Assembly: GCA_005808665.1 (NCBI GenBank)
Contig: SYLG01000062.1
Location: forward strand, 1-54,507
DNA: 54,507 nt
Direction: 5' to 3'
From: Planctomycetia bacterium
GTDB lineage: Bacteria; Planctomycetota; Planctomycetia; Gemmatales; Gemmataceae
Positions 1 through 9,467 of the stretch are shown piece after piece (position 1 is the first letter of the stretch; each line of letters begins with the position of its first letter). The position numbers and the translations under genes were made by a program. A model generated the notes under the pieces. That model was not told where the DNA came from. It saw only the letters and a program-made list of their open reading frames with translations, and searched no databases.

Positions 1-232
1 AGTGGCAAAGAGACCAATTGGGAATGGGGAACTCCCATCGAATGATGGGGGCAATCAGGGTAGCCTCTCCCCCTGGGGCGGGTTGCCCTCAAATTTCATG
101 TTTTTGTTTTTAGCCTGGCATTGGCCAACGCTGCCAGGAGCGTTGTTGACACAGCCCGATTCGTTCCTTGCCGATTGGCGTTGCATCGGATTGGGTATTT
201 CAAGGAAACTTGGGGGCAAGGGAGTCCTCCAA

Positions 233-2467
233 ATGAACCGCTGTAAACGCCTCATGGCAAGTCTTGTTGTCTCTGTTTTTTCGGGCATCGCATCGGGCCA
301 GGAAGCCATCGAAGACAAACCAAAAGTCCTCGCCCCAAGCCTCCCAACCGCTTCGGGCAAGGATGCCCTCGACGGCTATATCCGCGGGCTTCAGGCATCG
401 AAACGAAGCGGAATCATCGAATCCCTCAAACAATTGGAAATGGCCCTGGCCGCCGACCCTGGAAGCCTCGCCGTCAAGCAGGCCCTGGTGCCTATCTACC
501 TGACTCTGGAAAGGCGGGACGATGCCCGCAAACTGGGCCTTGAGGTTTTGGCCAAAAAACCGGCGGAATTTGAGCTTGCCCTTATTACAGGTCGTATTTG
601 TCGCCAAATGAAACTCCCTGAGGAAGCCGTCAAGGTCCTTGAAACGGCCCGGAAACAAAGTTCCCTTCGCGAACTTCCTGCCCTTCGTGTTCAAATCCTG
701 ATTGAATTGGCTGCTGCCTGTGAAGCGACCCAGGATTGGGCCAAGGCCCGATTGGCCCTGGTCGAGGTCACCACCCTATTGGATGAGCCAGGCAGTCTCA
801 CCGATGGACCGTACACCCCCGAACAGATCGTTTTGCAAAGTGCCGAGGTTCACGAAAGACTGGGCAAGTTGGCCATGAAGTTGAATCTGCCCGGCCCGGC
901 CATGGACGATTTCCTCAAATCGGGAAAACTCGACCCGGGGCGAATGACTCGCCTTGCCTTGCATTTGGCCGAAATCATGGAAAATAGGGGCAAACCCCAG
1001 GAGGCCCTGGTTCGGGTGGGAGAGTTCCTTGCCGATAATCCTCCAGGTATTGAGGGCTATGAACTCAAGGTAAGGCTCCTGGAAACCCTTGGAAGAGGCG
1101 CAGAGGTCCTACCCTTCCTGGAGGGAGCGGTTGCGGAAAACCGTTTCAACAGCCCCCTGGCCCTTTTGTATGCCCGAAAGTTGGTCGCTGCCAAGGATAC
1201 CAATCTGGCGGAAGAAATCCTTGTCAAAGAGTTGACTAGAAACCAGGGCCCCGTGGCGGCCAGGGAACTTTTGAAACTATTGGGTTCCCAGGAGGAACAG
1301 GGGTACGGAAAACTGCTTGACCTTTTGGAGCAGGGCTTTCTGGGAGCAAACTTGTCCCGGGATACCACCACCCTGGACCCTGCCCTCAAACCTGCAGATC
1401 CCACACTTACCCGTGCCTTGACCTCTGCCCTTCAGGGGGATGCCAAAGCAATCCGTGAGGTCAATGGCCTTGCTTTGGAACGGTTGGGAACCGCCTCGGC
1501 ACCTTCCTTTGCGGTCCGTTTTTACCTGATCATGCAAGCCGCCAAACGAATCGACTACCCGGTGGTCGAGGCCCTTTGTGAATCGCTTTGTGTCAAAGGG
1601 CCGTTGCCTGAGGCGACGGGAGCCCAAGTGGTTGGCCTTTGGATCATTGCTTTGTCTGGCCAATGCAAGCATGAAAAAGCGGTGGAAGTTGCCAGGAAAA
1701 TAATCCCTGCGATCCAACCGGGGTTGCGCCCCAAAGTCCGATTGGTGGCGGCAAGGTCGATGGTCCGGATCGGGGAGGGTACGGAAGCCCTTGGCGAGGT
1801 GAAAAAGGCCATTGCGGAAGCAGGGGTGGGGGAACAATTTATTTGCCAGGTTGGCCAACTTGAGGTGCTTTTCGAGGCCGACCGGATGGAACAGGTGGTA
1901 AGCGAAGGCAAAACCCTACTGGAGACTTTGACGCTTCCGGGCGATCGTAAAATGGTCAAAAAGCATATGGCGGAGGCCCTGATTCAATTGGGTAAAACCA
2001 ATGAGGTCAAAGCCCTTTATCAGGAGTTGTTGCGGGAAGACCCCAACGATCCCTCCGTTGCCAACTCGATGGGGTATTTTTTGGTCGATTTGGGAACGGA
2101 TCTATCGGAAGGGGAAAGGTTGATCCGGAAAGCCCTGGAACTTGACCGGACCGCCCGCGGCGAAGACTCTCCCGAGAACGCATCCTATGTGGACAGCCTG
2201 GGATGGGCTCATTTTCGTCAAGGGCGAATCGGGGAGGCTGGAAAAGCTCTCCGTCGGGCGGTCGAACTGCCTGGTGGGGAGTATTCCCCGGAAATCTGGC
2301 ATCACCTTGGCGATGTGGAAAGTGCCCTTGGTCGGGGGGATGAGGCCCGGAGGTGCTGGCAAAAGGCTCTCAAACTATACGATAAGGGAGTAAAGCCCGA
2401 GCGGAAATCCCGCCCGGAGGAAGTGATGCGCAAACTGACGCAGGCCGCCGGAGATTCCGACTCCTGA
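233..2467 (+). CDS. Exported TPR-repeat protein
   Basis: The predicted protein has 744 residues and is largely helical. Tetratricopeptide-like repeats run along most of its length; the clearest are at the C-terminus (motifs such as SLGWAHFRQGRIGEAGKAL and LGDVESALGRGDEARRCW). The frame is open to the window edge, but the start is placed at the ATG at 233 because it follows a GGGAG box and begins a signal-peptide-like segment (MNRCKRLMASLVVSVFSG...ASG). The upstream part of the frame has no coding character. TPR proteins are protein-interaction scaffolds; the partner here is unknown. It lies 51 nt upstream of the yebC-like gene and may be co-transcribed. The family call is firm, the function is not. 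Confidence 0.85.
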   Translation: MNRCKRLMASLVVSVFSGIASGQEAIEDKPKVLAPSLPTASGKDALDGYIRGLQASKRSGIIESLKQLEMALAADPGSLAVKQALVPIYLTLERRDDARKLGLEVLAKKPAEFELALITGRICRQMKLPEEAVKVLETARKQSSLRELPALRVQILIELAAACEATQDWAKARLALVEVTTLLDEPGSLTDGPYTPEQIVLQSAEVHERLGKLAMKLNLPGPAMDDFLKSGKLDPGRMTRLALHLAEIMENRGKPQEALVRVGEFLADNPPGIEGYELKVRLLETLGRGAEVLPFLEGAVAENRFNSPLALLYARKLVAAKDTNLAEEILVKELTRNQGPVAARELLKLLGSQEEQGYGKLLDLLEQGFLGANLSRDTTTLDPALKPADPTLTRALTSALQGDAKAIREVNGLALERLGTASAPSFAVRFYLIMQAAKRIDYPVVEALCESLCVKGPLPEATGAQVVGLWIIALSGQCKHEKAVEVARKIIPAIQPGLRPKVRLVAARSMVRIGEGTEALGEVKKAIAEAGVGEQFICQVGQLEVLFEADRMEQVVSEGKTLLETLTLPGDRKMVKKHMAEALIQLGKTNEVKALYQELLREDPNDPSVANSMGYFLVDLGTDLSEGERLIRKALELDRTARGEDSPENASYVDSLGWAHFRQGRIGEAGKALRRAVELPGGEYSPEIWHHLGDVESALGRGDEARRCWQKALKLYDKGVKPERKSRPEEVMRKLTQAAGDSDS

Positions 2468-2518
2468 TTGCCCGCCTTCACTTTCCTGACCCAACAGGCC
2501 ACAAACCAAGGAGCAACC

Positions 2519-3271
2519 ATGGCGGGGCATTCTCACTGGTCGAACATTCAACACAAAAAGGGGATAGCCGACTCCAAACGAGGAAAAATATGGAGCAAAC
2601 TTTCCAGGCACATCATGATCGCCGCCAGGAACGGTGGGGGCGATGTTGCGATGAATCTTAGGCTCCGCTATGCCATTGATGCCGCCCGAGCCATCTCCAT
2701 GCCCAAGGAAAACATCGAACGAGCCATCAAAAAAGGTTGCGGCGAGTTGGACGGGGTCCACTATGAAGAGATCTGCTACGAGGGATTTGCCCAAGGGGGA
2801 TCGGCTATCCTGGTGGAAGTGCTTACCGACAACAGAAACCGTTCCAACGGCGAGATCCGGAAGATATTTGAAAAGGGAGGGGGCCATGTCGGTGCGGTCG
2901 GTTGTGCCGCCCACCTTCTGGACAGAAAGGGGGTGATCGTGGTCCTGGCGGCATTAGCCGAGGAGGATGCCATGATGACCCTGGCGTTGGAGGCCGGGGC
3001 GGATGACATGAATAGGGTGGAGGATCATTACGAGATTATCACTGACCCCGCCCTGTTTCACCAGGTACTCGATGCGCTCAACAAGGCAAAACTCTCCCCG
3101 GTCAAAGCGGAAGTGATGCGCATTCCCCGTGAGCCGGTCGAGTTATCTGTCGAGAACGGAATCAAGGTCGCCAAACTCATCGAGACCCTTGAAGACCACG
3201 ATGATGTGCAACATGTATACAGCACGGCGCACATTCCCGCAGAGTCCATGGCCGAATTGGAAAAAGGTTGA
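2519..3271 (+). CDS. YebC/PmpR family transcriptional regulator
   Basis: This 250-residue protein starts MAGHSHWSNIQHKKG, the hallmark N-terminus of the YebC/PmpR/TACO1 family, and matches the family's usual length of about 240-250. The conserved YEGFAQGG and LTDNRNR segments are present. The ATG at 2519 is chosen over an upstream in-frame codon because it has an AAGGAG ribosome-binding site at 2508-2513 and gives the canonical N-terminus. Family members bind DNA as regulators, and some promote translation of polyproline stretches. Which role applies here cannot be read from the sequence. The next gene starts within about 10 nt of its stop, so the two are probably co-transcribed. Confidence 0.93.
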   Translation: MAGHSHWSNIQHKKGIADSKRGKIWSKLSRHIMIAARNGGGDVAMNLRLRYAIDAARAISMPKENIERAIKKGCGELDGVHYEEICYEGFAQGGSAILVEVLTDNRNRSNGEIRKIFEKGGGHVGAVGCAAHLLDRKGVIVVLAALAEEDAMMTLALEAGADDMNRVEDHYEIITDPALFHQVLDALNKAKLSPVKAEVMRIPREPVELSVENGIKVAKLIETLEDHDDVQHVYSTAHIPAESMAELEKG

Positions 3272-3279
3272 ATCGCCTC

Positions 3280-4062
3280 ATGATGCCAAGAAACTACCTC
3301 TTTCCAAGAGTTGTCGAGCTTAATCACCAGGTGGGTCGGCGCATAGGAGTCAATGTATACCTTGTCGATGGGGGAACCCAATGGGTCCTTGTCGACATTG
3401 GCTTTGAGGAAACGGTCCCTGAAATCGTGGATTTGATCCGGTCGATGGATTACAGCCTGAACACTTGCCGGGGAATCATCGCCACTCATGCCGATGCCGA
3501 TCATGTTCAAGGTCTGGCCAAGGCCAAGGAGATGCTCAAAACCAGGATCCTGGCCCACAAAGCGTCGGTCGAGCCATTGGAAACAGGTGATGAGATCACC
3601 ACCTATGCGACCATCAAGGCGCAAGGCATCCAGATGACCATGCGGCCGGTAAAGATCGACGAACTCATTGCCGAGGGAGACGAGATCCGGGTTGGGGATT
3701 TGGTGCTAAAGGCCTGGCACACTCCGGGCCATACACCTGGTCAACTCGCTTTCAGGATGGCAAATCTCCTGTTTGTGGGGGACAACATTTACAAAGACTC
3801 CTGTGTCGGGGTCATTGATGCCCACCATGGCTCGGACATTAGTGCGTTTGTAAAATCGCTGGAACGCATTTTGGCGGATGATGCCGAGTTTTTGTTGCCA
3901 AGCCACGGGCCCGTTTTTCGCCGGGACAACCGGATCCTTCGCAAGGCGATAGAGCGACTCAAAGGGTATCTCAAGCTTGCCGATTTTGGTACCTGTGCCA
4001 CGGAATGGAACCTTGCCGAGGAATGGGATCTTGCCATCAGGAAAGGCAAGCCACCCGCTTGA
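3280..4062 (+). CDS. Metallo-beta-lactamase-fold hydrolase
   Basis: The protein has the metallo-beta-lactamase fold signature in order: an N-terminal beta strand region (NVYLVDGGTQWVLVDIG), the metal-binding THADADHVQG motif, the WHTPGHTPGQ motif, an aspartate in FVGDNIYKD and a late histidine in LLPSHGPVF. The first motif is HxDxDH rather than HxHxDH, a variant known in some subfamilies. At about 260 residues it is a single-domain glyoxalase-II-like hydrolase; the substrate is unknown. Two adjacent ATG codons (3280, 3283) are possible starts; an AAAAAGG stretch at 3261-3267 lies upstream and overlaps the end of the yebC-like gene. It is followed at 106 nt by the rhodanese gene. Confidence 0.87.
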   Translation: MMPRNYLFPRVVELNHQVGRRIGVNVYLVDGGTQWVLVDIGFEETVPEIVDLIRSMDYSLNTCRGIIATHADADHVQGLAKAKEMLKTRILAHKASVEPLETGDEITTYATIKAQGIQMTMRPVKIDELIAEGDEIRVGDLVLKAWHTPGHTPGQLAFRMANLLFVGDNIYKDSCVGVIDAHHGSDISAFVKSLERILADDAEFLLPSHGPVFRRDNRILRKAIERLKGYLKLADFGTCATEWNLAEEWDLAIRKGKPPA

Positions 4063-4167
4063 CAAGGGTTCCTCCTGGTGGATAGGTTGGTAGATAGGTT
4101 GCTTCGCTTGAACGGACAAATCGCCATTCCTCCCGAGACCGGGATGCCTTTTGAAAGGAAACCTCTC

Positions 4168-4551
4168 GTGTACCGAAAAGACATGTTGCGTTTTGGCGGC
4201 CTTTTGAGCCTTGTGGGCATGGTAATGGCCGCTGACTATGCCAGGAAAACGCCCTCTCAAATTGCCGCCGAAGTGAAAAAGGGAAAGGCGGTCCTCCTGG
4301 ATGTACGCGAATTACCGGAATGGGAAATGGGGCATATTGCCCTGGCGAAGTCTTTGCCCCTAAGCACCATCCAGGAGTCCTTGGGCAAGCTGCCCAAAAA
4401 CGAACTTTTTCCCGAAGGCAAAATAGTCTACCTGCATTGCAAAGCAGGTGTCCGTTGTCTGAAAGCGGCAACCTTGTTGGAAAAGCAGGGGATCAAAGCC
4501 GATGCGGTGAAAGCTCCCTTTGAAGACCTCAAAAAGGCGTTTGGCGAATAA
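4168..4551 (+). CDS. Exported rhodanese-like sulfurtransferase
   Basis: A single rhodanese domain of about 105 residues follows a short hydrophobic export signal (MLRFGGLLSLVGMVMA). The active-site loop contains the catalytic cysteine in LHCKAGVRCL, and the LDVRELPEWEMGHI segment is the usual N-terminal rhodanese motif. I place the start at the GTG at 4168 because it has a well-spaced AAAGGA at 4154-4159. The ATG at 4183 would also yield an intact signal peptide, and an ATG at 4144 is a third option. It probably handles sulfane sulfur or another thiol substrate outside the cytoplasm. Its end is 14 nt from the end of a convergent gene, and an imperfect GGACTC/GAGTCC inverted repeat spans the junction. 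Confidence 0.85.
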   Translation: MYRKDMLRFGGLLSLVGMVMAADYARKTPSQIAAEVKKGKAVLLDVRELPEWEMGHIALAKSLPLSTIQESLGKLPKNELFPEGKIVYLHCKAGVRCLKAATLLEKQGIKADAVKAPFEDLKKAFGE

Positions 4552-4565
4552 AAACCACTGCGGAC

Positions 4566-5585
4566 TCAATTGGTGGATTGGAGTCCTGAAATTTTCACGA
4601 TCTCTCCCTTGATCTGGAATATTTTCGGAGAGTTTCTGCTTCGGTAAAGGACTTCAAGGGACATTCCGTGTTCTCCGGTCAGAAGCAGGGCATATTCGGG
4701 CCTTTGCATCACGCCAAAATAAAAGAGGATCGAGGGGATAATAAACATCGGAAATAGGGCAACCAAAACAATGTAGTCGAGAAGCGAAACTTCACCCCGC
4801 AATTCCGCCTTGATGCCTATATAGTCTTCTGCGGAAATGGGTTTCGAGGGAAATTTGACAAAACCAATCCGCATCGTTTTGGTGAAATAGGCTCTTCCAT
4901 TGGGTTTGCGTTCCACATCCAGTTCTCCCCATGTTCCCAAAATAAAGGCCATAATCGACCAAAGAAACACGACGAGAATCAGGGAACTTGCAGAGAGGTG
5001 CATGGTTCCCAAAACAAAGGGAAGGACAAGGGGACCGAGCATAAAAATCCAAATGCCTTTTCGTAACCTTGGGGTAAAATGCGGGCCATAATGAAGGTGA
5101 ACGGGCTTGGCCGTTTTCCGCAATTTCTTGCCGGTGCGCAAATCAAATCCACACCGGGTGCAGACCAGGGTGCCTGAAACGAGTGAACCTGTGCATTCAG
5201 GGCACAAAAAATCCATTCCACCCGGCATGGCATAGGCCTTGCCATCGTCCTCCTGGGAGGTTTCCATATTCGGAATGATCGGAGCAAAGGGGGGAGGGGC
5301 GGTTTCCCCGTTGATGGTCGGAGGAGGTTTTACCTTGCGGTTGGAAGTCGCCCTGGATTTCTTTTTTTTTCCGGAATCCATCCCATTTTCAAAGGGATTG
5401 TCTGCGGGAATGACAGGATTTTCGGAAGGCTCTTGGGAAGGCTTTTCCAGGACAGAAGCTTCAAACCCGGGGAGGTTCCGAAGGTCCACAAGGGACCCAC
5501 AATCCCCACATCGAACCTTTGGCTTGCCGGGGGAAAGGCTTGGATCAAGGGCGTTGCCACAACCTGTACACAAAAACGAAACCAT
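4566..5585 (-). CDS. Zinc-ribbon membrane protein
   Basis: This 339-residue protein has two cysteine clusters. The first is at the N-terminus (CTGCG and CGDCG, residues 6-29), the second near residue 135 (CPEC and CTRCGFDLRTGKK). Both look like zinc ribbons. They are separated by a Pro/Lys-rich linker and followed by at least three hydrophobic helices (around IWIFMLGPLVLPFVLG, LILVVFLWSIMAFILG and DYIVLVALFPMFIIPS). Such proteins are common in planctomycetes and have no assigned function. The ATG at 5585 is chosen over a TTG 15 nt upstream because it begins directly before the first zinc ribbon. The gene follows the large membrane-protein gene by 24 nt and is probably in the same operon. Confidence 0.8.
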   Translation of the reverse strand: MVSFLCTGCGNALDPSLSPGKPKVRCGDCGSLVDLRNLPGFEASVLEKPSQEPSENPVIPADNPFENGMDSGKKKKSRATSNRKVKPPPTINGETAPPPFAPIIPNMETSQEDDGKAYAMPGGMDFLCPECTGSLVSGTLVCTRCGFDLRTGKKLRKTAKPVHLHYGPHFTPRLRKGIWIFMLGPLVLPFVLGTMHLSASSLILVVFLWSIMAFILGTWGELDVERKPNGRAYFTKTMRIGFVKFPSKPISAEDYIGIKAELRGEVSLLDYIVLVALFPMFIIPSILFYFGVMQRPEYALLLTGEHGMSLEVLYRSRNSPKIFQIKGEIVKISGLQSTN

Positions 5586-5609
5586 TAGGGAAGGCCTCAA
5601 AGAATTGGA

Positions 5610-8600
5610 CTAGGACGCCCTGGGGATTTCGTGGGCGATGGGGAGAAAAACAAGCCTTGGGCGAACCAAAGGAAGCAGGTTCAAGGCAACACCCCCTGCA
5701 AAAAGTGGTTCGCAACTTGGGGTTTTCGCCTCGGCTTCAAACCAACTGACAAAATCCTTCCATCCCATTTGGACCGATCCAAAAATCATGGTGGCTGCGG
5801 GCAGTGGCCTTGGAATGCGGGAATCGCGCCTTATGGACATGATCCTTTCGCCTGACCAGTCGGTGCGCAACCGGGCAGGGGAGTCGGATGCCTCTTCAGG
5901 AAACAGGGTGATGGCCCGATCCACCACCGAGGCCCGAATGAACCCTTTGGGCAACCCGGCTCCCAGATGTTCGTTGGAAACCCCAATGCCCATTTGGGTG
6001 AAAAACCAGGCAAGAGAGGCAGTAAGGGACCTGTTTGCCTCGGGGGGAAGAAGGGCTAACCAGGCGGGATTACCGACCCGGGCAAAAAGTCGGCTCCCCA
6101 TGAACTCCATGTCGATTGCAAGGGGTTCGTTATCGGGATTTTTCCCCGGATGGAACCAATCGAGGAGGATGACGATCCGATTTGTTGCCAATAAAGGGGT
6201 TCGGACAGAAAAACCCGTAGGAGGAATTCCGAAAGGGTCTTCCAAGGATGAATCCTTTGGCAAGGCCACCTCGGTCATGAGATTTTGCCATCCAACACAC
6301 CGACCAAGGATATCACAAAACTGCCGCCTGGTCAGTCTGGCCAAGTCTTCGCATATCTCGCCGATTTCTCTCAGGCAAGCCCGCTCCAGACGAAAGTCCA
6401 TCCGGGTGGTGCGCAAATCGCAGGCCTTTCGCAACCTCCTGTAAACGGCGGGAATGGTGCCGGCATGGAAACCCGGTTCAAGGAGCTCACGCAGGGTTTC
6501 GCCTTGAGGCCCCACCATTGCCGGGGGCATCCTTTTTGGCCTGTTGGCCTCATAGAGCCTCCAGTTTTCACGAAACTCCCAAAAGAAAAACCCAAAGGCC
6601 CCCGGGATGATGAAGTCAATCACCCAAACCAGGGCTTCCACGAGAAAAAAGTTAAGCGTGCCGTCCAAACCCAGGTGCAATGGCGGACCAATGACCGGGT
6701 AAAAAATCTTCATGGCAACAAAGCAAACGGGCAGTTTGACCGGGTTAAGGAAGGGTTCGATGACCACCATGAAGGAAAACCGGAGGGTATATCCCAGGGG
6801 AAACCAAAGCGACTGGAGCAACGCCTGCATGGCGATCCAGAGTCCTTCATCTTTTTGCCGGACGGAAATCCATTCTTCGACAAGGAGAATCAGGCCATCA
6901 ATTCCGGTCAGCATTTTTTTGAGGAAGCCCTGCCAAAGCAATATGGCCCCGCCAAGAAGGCCATTACCCAAATGGGAGAAGGCCTTTTTAAGGGAGCGTA
7001 TGATGAGGGCCCCTGCCATAAGGCCCGGTCTCATATTGAGCAGGACATTGAAAATGACAAACCAAAGGATCCAACCGGCCAGTTCCTCAAACCAAAGTGG
7101 TTGAAAATACCGCATTCCCATGATGGCGAGGACCGGTTTCACGCCATAGCTCAGGACCCAACTCAAAGGCTCAAGCACCAAGCTTTGGACCATTTCGGAG
7201 GAGGAGACCTTCCTGGGCAGATCCCAAAAAGTCCAAGTCAGAAAATCGAGGGTGCGGCCCAGGATGTGGCCGGTCATGAGCCTTACCCGGGGCCGGGCAA
7301 CAAACACCAGGACCACCGTTCCGACGGCCGCGGAAATGACCCAAAGTTCGGCCATATCCCGGTCGGGGGTAATGGGGCCGAGGTTATGGTGTTCAAGCGT
7401 TTTGAACAAGTGATAGATGAAAGCGACCACCACAAAGGCGGTAAGGTAGGGAAATAGGACAAAAAGGGAAATAAATCGTCCGATCCCCGTTCCAAAGGAA
7501 GCCGCCGTGGCCCTTTCAAGCATGGCCCCATAGAGTTCGCTGGGTTGGTAAACGCCTTCCAAAAGGGTTGCCAGGCGACGATCCAGGCGAAGCAGTTCAT
7601 CCCCGCGAACCCACTGGGCAAAGTTTGCCAGGTCGGGCATCTTCACGGGACTAACGGCAAGGGAATCGCGCAAGTTCTGGAAGGTTAGGAACCCCTGTTC
7701 CAAAATGCGATCAATGAGCGTTTCGACAATCTGTCCCAAGGCAAGTTGGCCCAGTTGACTGGGAGGGGCAAATCCGGCATCCTTGAGGGCTTCATAAAGG
7801 ACTGGTCCAATCTGGACACGGACTTCCGTTTCATTGACCAGGCGGGCCTTCCGCAGAAGTCCTTCCACGCTTTGCCGGGCGGAGTTTTCTATGCGGGTAA
7901 AGGTCAGGTGTTGTTGGGCCAGGCGCAAAAACCGGGTGGCCCGGATCACATCCACCAGAATCCTCGGCCGCCTGAGGCGGCTCGTTCCCCCGGAAAGGAT
8001 CCAGCCCATGAGGTCCAGCGTCTGGGGGGGACTGATCACATCCTCGTAAATGTTTTCCAGTTCCCGCAGGAGTTTTTCTTCCCGGTTTTTATACCCTTGG
8101 TCGGCCTTCTCCAAAAGCGGATCGAGGACAGCCGTCGCTTCCCCGATTTGATTTTCCTCCAGGCCCAGACGCTGGTGGATCCCCTGAACCATTTGCCTCA
8201 GGTGGGAACATGCCATGATTCTGGCCGGGTTACTTTTATGGGCAGGGGCAACACGGGAAGCCCGAACCCGCAGGATGGCGGCATCCACCAGGTTGCCCTT
8301 TTCGAGGGATTGATCCGCCAACCGTTGCAGCCGGATGAAGTATTGATTGGCTTCGGACTGAAGGTCATCCTCATCCGAGGCGGCCTCCAACCATGGAGCA
8401 AGCCTTGAACGGTTGAGGAGATCCCTGACGGGCAGATCATCCCCAAGTGCCGCATAGATTTCGTCTTGTTTGGCGGGGGAAAGTGTGGGAAACCAATAGC
8501 CTGTGGCCTGGGGACTAAAACAGCGTAGCCCCAAAAACACCAAGGCAAACTCATGCAGGATCATGGGGTAAGCAGAATCGGGAAGAACGCATTTCTCCCG

Positions 8601-9137
8601 GGAAAGAACCCGGGATACCTCGTCGAATTCGATGGTGCCCTCTGGAACAAGCACCCCGAGCCTGACAAGGGGGCGAGCCATTTTCCTATCTGATTTGTCC
8701 GAAGTTTTACCAAACTCCAAAAGGGCCCGATCCACCATGGCCAAAAAAAGTCGTTTCCAAACCTCAACCAGCACGGTTCGCTGCCGCCGCCTGATTTCGT
8801 GTTCATCACTATCGAAGGTATTCAGGGCATGGGAAGAGCCAAGGCTCCCCGGCCCAAAGGGATCGCTTTTGCGCAACAGCCCAAGGTCTTCCTCGCCTGG
8901 CCGTTCCAATACGAGGACATTGTGCGGGAGGTTTCTGTCCGAAGAGATCAATAACTCTGTGGAATCGACACGATTCACAAGGATTTGGCGGTCCATAACC
9001 ACAAAGTCCCGCCGGGGGACCTGGCCGACAAGGGGCGGTTGTTTCCATTGGATGAGGAGAAGGCGGTCAAGGACTGTTCGGGTAACCAGAACCGCACCGG
9101 GATCGGCTGTCTCGAGGATTTCGTCGAGTTTGTGCAT
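5610..9137 (-). CDS. Very large multi-pass membrane protein, unknown
   Basis: The predicted protein has about 1175 residues and I do not recognise the family. The first ~580 residues are soluble and mostly helical, without a clear motif. A central block of about 350 residues holds several hydrophobic helices (for example FISLFVLFPYLTAFVVVAFIY, WVISAAVGTVVLVFVA, WILWFVIFNVLLNM, WVIDFIIPGAFGFFFW). The last ~280 residues are soluble again. There is no signal peptide. The start is the ATG at 9137, preceded by AAGGGTG about 9 nt upstream. It is downstream of two small membrane-protein genes with gaps of 15-30 nt, so it is probably the main product of a membrane operon. A planctomycete-restricted protein is likely, but this cannot be tested here. 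Confidence 0.75.
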   Translation of the reverse strand: MHKLDEILETADPGAVLVTRTVLDRLLLIQWKQPPLVGQVPRRDFVVMDRQILVNRVDSTELLISSDRNLPHNVLVLERPGEEDLGLLRKSDPFGPGSLGSSHALNTFDSDEHEIRRRQRTVLVEVWKRLFLAMVDRALLEFGKTSDKSDRKMARPLVRLGVLVPEGTIEFDEVSRVLSREKCVLPDSAYPMILHEFALVFLGLRCFSPQATGYWFPTLSPAKQDEIYAALGDDLPVRDLLNRSRLAPWLEAASDEDDLQSEANQYFIRLQRLADQSLEKGNLVDAAILRVRASRVAPAHKSNPARIMACSHLRQMVQGIHQRLGLEENQIGEATAVLDPLLEKADQGYKNREEKLLRELENIYEDVISPPQTLDLMGWILSGGTSRLRRPRILVDVIRATRFLRLAQQHLTFTRIENSARQSVEGLLRKARLVNETEVRVQIGPVLYEALKDAGFAPPSQLGQLALGQIVETLIDRILEQGFLTFQNLRDSLAVSPVKMPDLANFAQWVRGDELLRLDRRLATLLEGVYQPSELYGAMLERATAASFGTGIGRFISLFVLFPYLTAFVVVAFIYHLFKTLEHHNLGPITPDRDMAELWVISAAVGTVVLVFVARPRVRLMTGHILGRTLDFLTWTFWDLPRKVSSSEMVQSLVLEPLSWVLSYGVKPVLAIMGMRYFQPLWFEELAGWILWFVIFNVLLNMRPGLMAGALIIRSLKKAFSHLGNGLLGGAILLWQGFLKKMLTGIDGLILLVEEWISVRQKDEGLWIAMQALLQSLWFPLGYTLRFSFMVVIEPFLNPVKLPVCFVAMKIFYPVIGPPLHLGLDGTLNFFLVEALVWVIDFIIPGAFGFFFWEFRENWRLYEANRPKRMPPAMVGPQGETLRELLEPGFHAGTIPAVYRRLRKACDLRTTRMDFRLERACLREIGEICEDLARLTRRQFCDILGRCVGWQNLMTEVALPKDSSLEDPFGIPPTGFSVRTPLLATNRIVILLDWFHPGKNPDNEPLAIDMEFMGSRLFARVGNPAWLALLPPEANRSLTASLAWFFTQMGIGVSNEHLGAGLPKGFIRASVVDRAITLFPEEASDSPARLRTDWSGERIMSIRRDSRIPRPLPAATMIFGSVQMGWKDFVSWFEAEAKTPSCEPLFAGGVALNLLPLVRPRLVFLPIAHEIPRAS

Positions 9138-9167
9138 GGTGGCACCCTTGGCGAATCGGTCCAAGTC

Positions 9168-9452
9168 TTAGCGTTCGTCCCCACCGCCCTTGCGCGATGG
9201 TACACAAACGACGGCGACCACCGCGGCTCCGAGGAGTAGGGCGATCACAATCCGTAAGGTTTTGGGAGTTTCGGTGGTCGTCGTTTCCGGAGCCAGTTCG
9301 GATTTGGAGCCCGCCGCCTTGGCATCGGCTGGCTGGGCGACATGCATGACCCCACCCTGACCCAAAAGGGTGGGCTCGGGGAAACAAAACAGGGTCAACA
9401 GGAACCCCAATGGGGCCAGCTTTCGCACCACAAAACGGATGGACTTGCTCAT
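9168..9452 (-). CDS. Small membrane protein with two hydrophobic segments
   Basis: The 94-residue product starts MSKSIRFVVRKLAP and has a hydrophobic segment near residues 13-25 (LGFLLTLFCF), a Thr/Glu/Ala-rich linker, and a second one near residues 70-85 (IVIALLLGAAVVAVVCV) before a short basic tail. It may be a cleaved and anchored small envelope protein. The ATG at 9452 is used; a TTG 6 nt further upstream is the alternative. It sits between two other membrane-protein genes with gaps of 15 and 30 nt, which is the main support that it is real. No family recognised. Confidence 0.6.
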   Translation of the reverse strand: MSKSIRFVVRKLAPLGFLLTLFCFPEPTLLGQGGVMHVAQPADAKAAGSKSELAPETTTTETPKTLRIVIALLLGAAVVAVVCVPSRKGGGDER

Positions 9453-9467
9453 ATCCAATAATTTTAG

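Noticed and set aside
146-175. TTGACA upstream of the TPR gene as a promoter
   Set aside because: No acceptable -10 hexamer lies at 16-18 nt.
6285-7457. Open frame of 390 codons on the plus strand
   Set aside because: It lies wholly inside the 1175-residue minus-strand gene; its composition is that of a shadow frame and there is no ribosome-binding site.
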